Assembly: GCA_035623985.1 (NCBI GenBank)
Contig: DASPSJ010000069.1
Location: 44,298-108,297 of the forward strand
Source: DAHUYF01 sp035623985
GTDB lineage: Bacteria; Pseudomonadota; Alphaproteobacteria; ATCC43930; CGMCC-115725
Reading direction: 5' to 3'
DNA length: 64,000 nucleotides
Shown: piece by piece, positions 63,556 through 64,000 of the stretch
How the letters are laid out: every line of letters starts with the position of its first letter
How positions within the stretch are numbered: the stretch's first letter is position 1
Made by a program: the position numbers and the translations under genes
The notes under the pieces: generated by a model
Seen by the model: the letters and a program-made list of their open reading frames with translations, nothing else
Databases searched by the model: none
Told to the model about the DNA's origin: nothing

Positions 63556-64000
63556 ATAAATAAGCCTCCTGAAAGGTCTCCTCCGGGGCGGCCTGGCCGG
63601 CAACGGCACGTGACCGAAGCAGGCGCTCCGCCGTCCCGAAAGCAACAACCGTGCCGCGCGCCCGCGGTGAAATTCCGCGCCGCGGCCGGGCTCAGCCGTC
63701 GCCCGGCCGGCGGAATTTGCCCAGCGGCGGGCACTCCTTGACCCCTGGGGTCCGGCATTGTGGTCGCGCCGGGTCTTCCGGAACGGCTTTGCGGCTTTCG
63801 GCATGTCCGGCCCGACGGAGGGGGAAAGGGGGGTGCCCCGGCGCCACCGCGTCCTTAGGCGGAACTTCCGATACGGGAAGGACAGAGTGTGTTCTGTAAG
63901 TGACTCATATGACTCTGCAATTCGGCATGATACCCATGTACGGTTGTGGAGGCCGTAGGCATGACTCGCAAATGCCGATGTCGTTGAAAGGATTCGCTTT
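63556..64000. other. Window end with no supported gene
   Basis: The last 430 nt contain the promoter side of the small gene and short open frames of no family. A frame from about 63931 stays open to the edge, but is too short to judge. Confidence 0.4.

Noticed and set aside
63931..64000. Possible partial gene running off the right edge
   Set aside because: Only 23 codons are visible, with no ribosome-binding site or recognisable sequence.

Overview
The window is high-GC DNA from an alphaproteobacterium. The order rpoZ-rel-pdxJ-acpS-lepB-rnc-era-recO-parC on the minus strand (52.1 to 42.7 kb), followed outward by folK, a NYN-domain gene, smpB, dapA and a soluble lytic transglycosylase, is typical of that class. 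A fumarate reductase operon joined to rquA (rhodoquinone synthesis) points to the Rhodospirillales or a neighbouring order with a facultatively anaerobic life. No rRNA, tRNA or CRISPR array was recognised.

Region by region. 0.1-8.4 kb holds an unusual co-oriented cassette of oxidative protein-modification genes: a tandem-duplicated 2-oxoglutarate oxygenase, a protein resembling the N-terminal part of LodA/GoxA quinoprotein oxidases, a radical SAM/SPASM maturase, a protein joining a LodA C-terminal-like segment to a VioB-type ferritin-like domain, a LodB/QhpG-like flavoprotein, and a possibly frameshifted helical protein. It reads as a split LodA-type enzyme with its own modification enzymes and is the best candidate for an undescribed system. 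8.4-14.6 kb has a periplasmic amino-acid-type binding protein, a molybdenum hydroxylase in which the 2Fe-2S and Mo subunits are fused, its PaoB-like FAD subunit, a TetR regulator with a palindromic operator, and an exported DsrE-like protein. 15.1-19.7 kb is an FNR/FixK-box-controlled frdABCD-rquA unit facing a Coq10-like gene.

20-28.5 kb contains small exported proteins (peptidoglycan-binding, PCuAC), a tandem diiron ferritin-like protein and an HpnL-like membrane protein. It then has a metal-uptake locus where a NikR operator and a cobalamin riboswitch lie in series in front of one TonB-dependent receptor, followed by a cupin oxygenase. A decayed 3' end of a second hpnL-like gene after the cupin marks this 4.5-kb block as a probable insertion. 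28.5-30.8 kb is a small patchwork with a 69-bp palindrome and an orphan zinc-ribbon protein. 30.8-42.4 kb carries a CheY-like regulator, ethanolamine ammonia-lyase (eutBC), chaB behind an FNR-like box, a SulP-STAS-cNMP transporter near a perfect CRP-type palindrome, a Rieske ferredoxin, an MFS transporter, a GNAT / alcohol dehydrogenase / metallo-hydrolase operon and a TAXI binding protein.

42.5-63.6 kb is mainly conserved housekeeping DNA: the tusA-parC-recO-era-rnc-lepB-acpS-pdxJ-rel-rpoZ cluster, folK, NYN nuclease, uracil-DNA glycosylase, smpB, dapA, lytic transglycosylase, HAD hydrolase, alpha/beta hydrolase, threonine dehydratase, bactofilin with its overlapping M23 peptidase, and a 3-methyladenine DNA glycosylase. 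Many very long open frames lie antisense to these GC-rich genes and were discarded as shadows.
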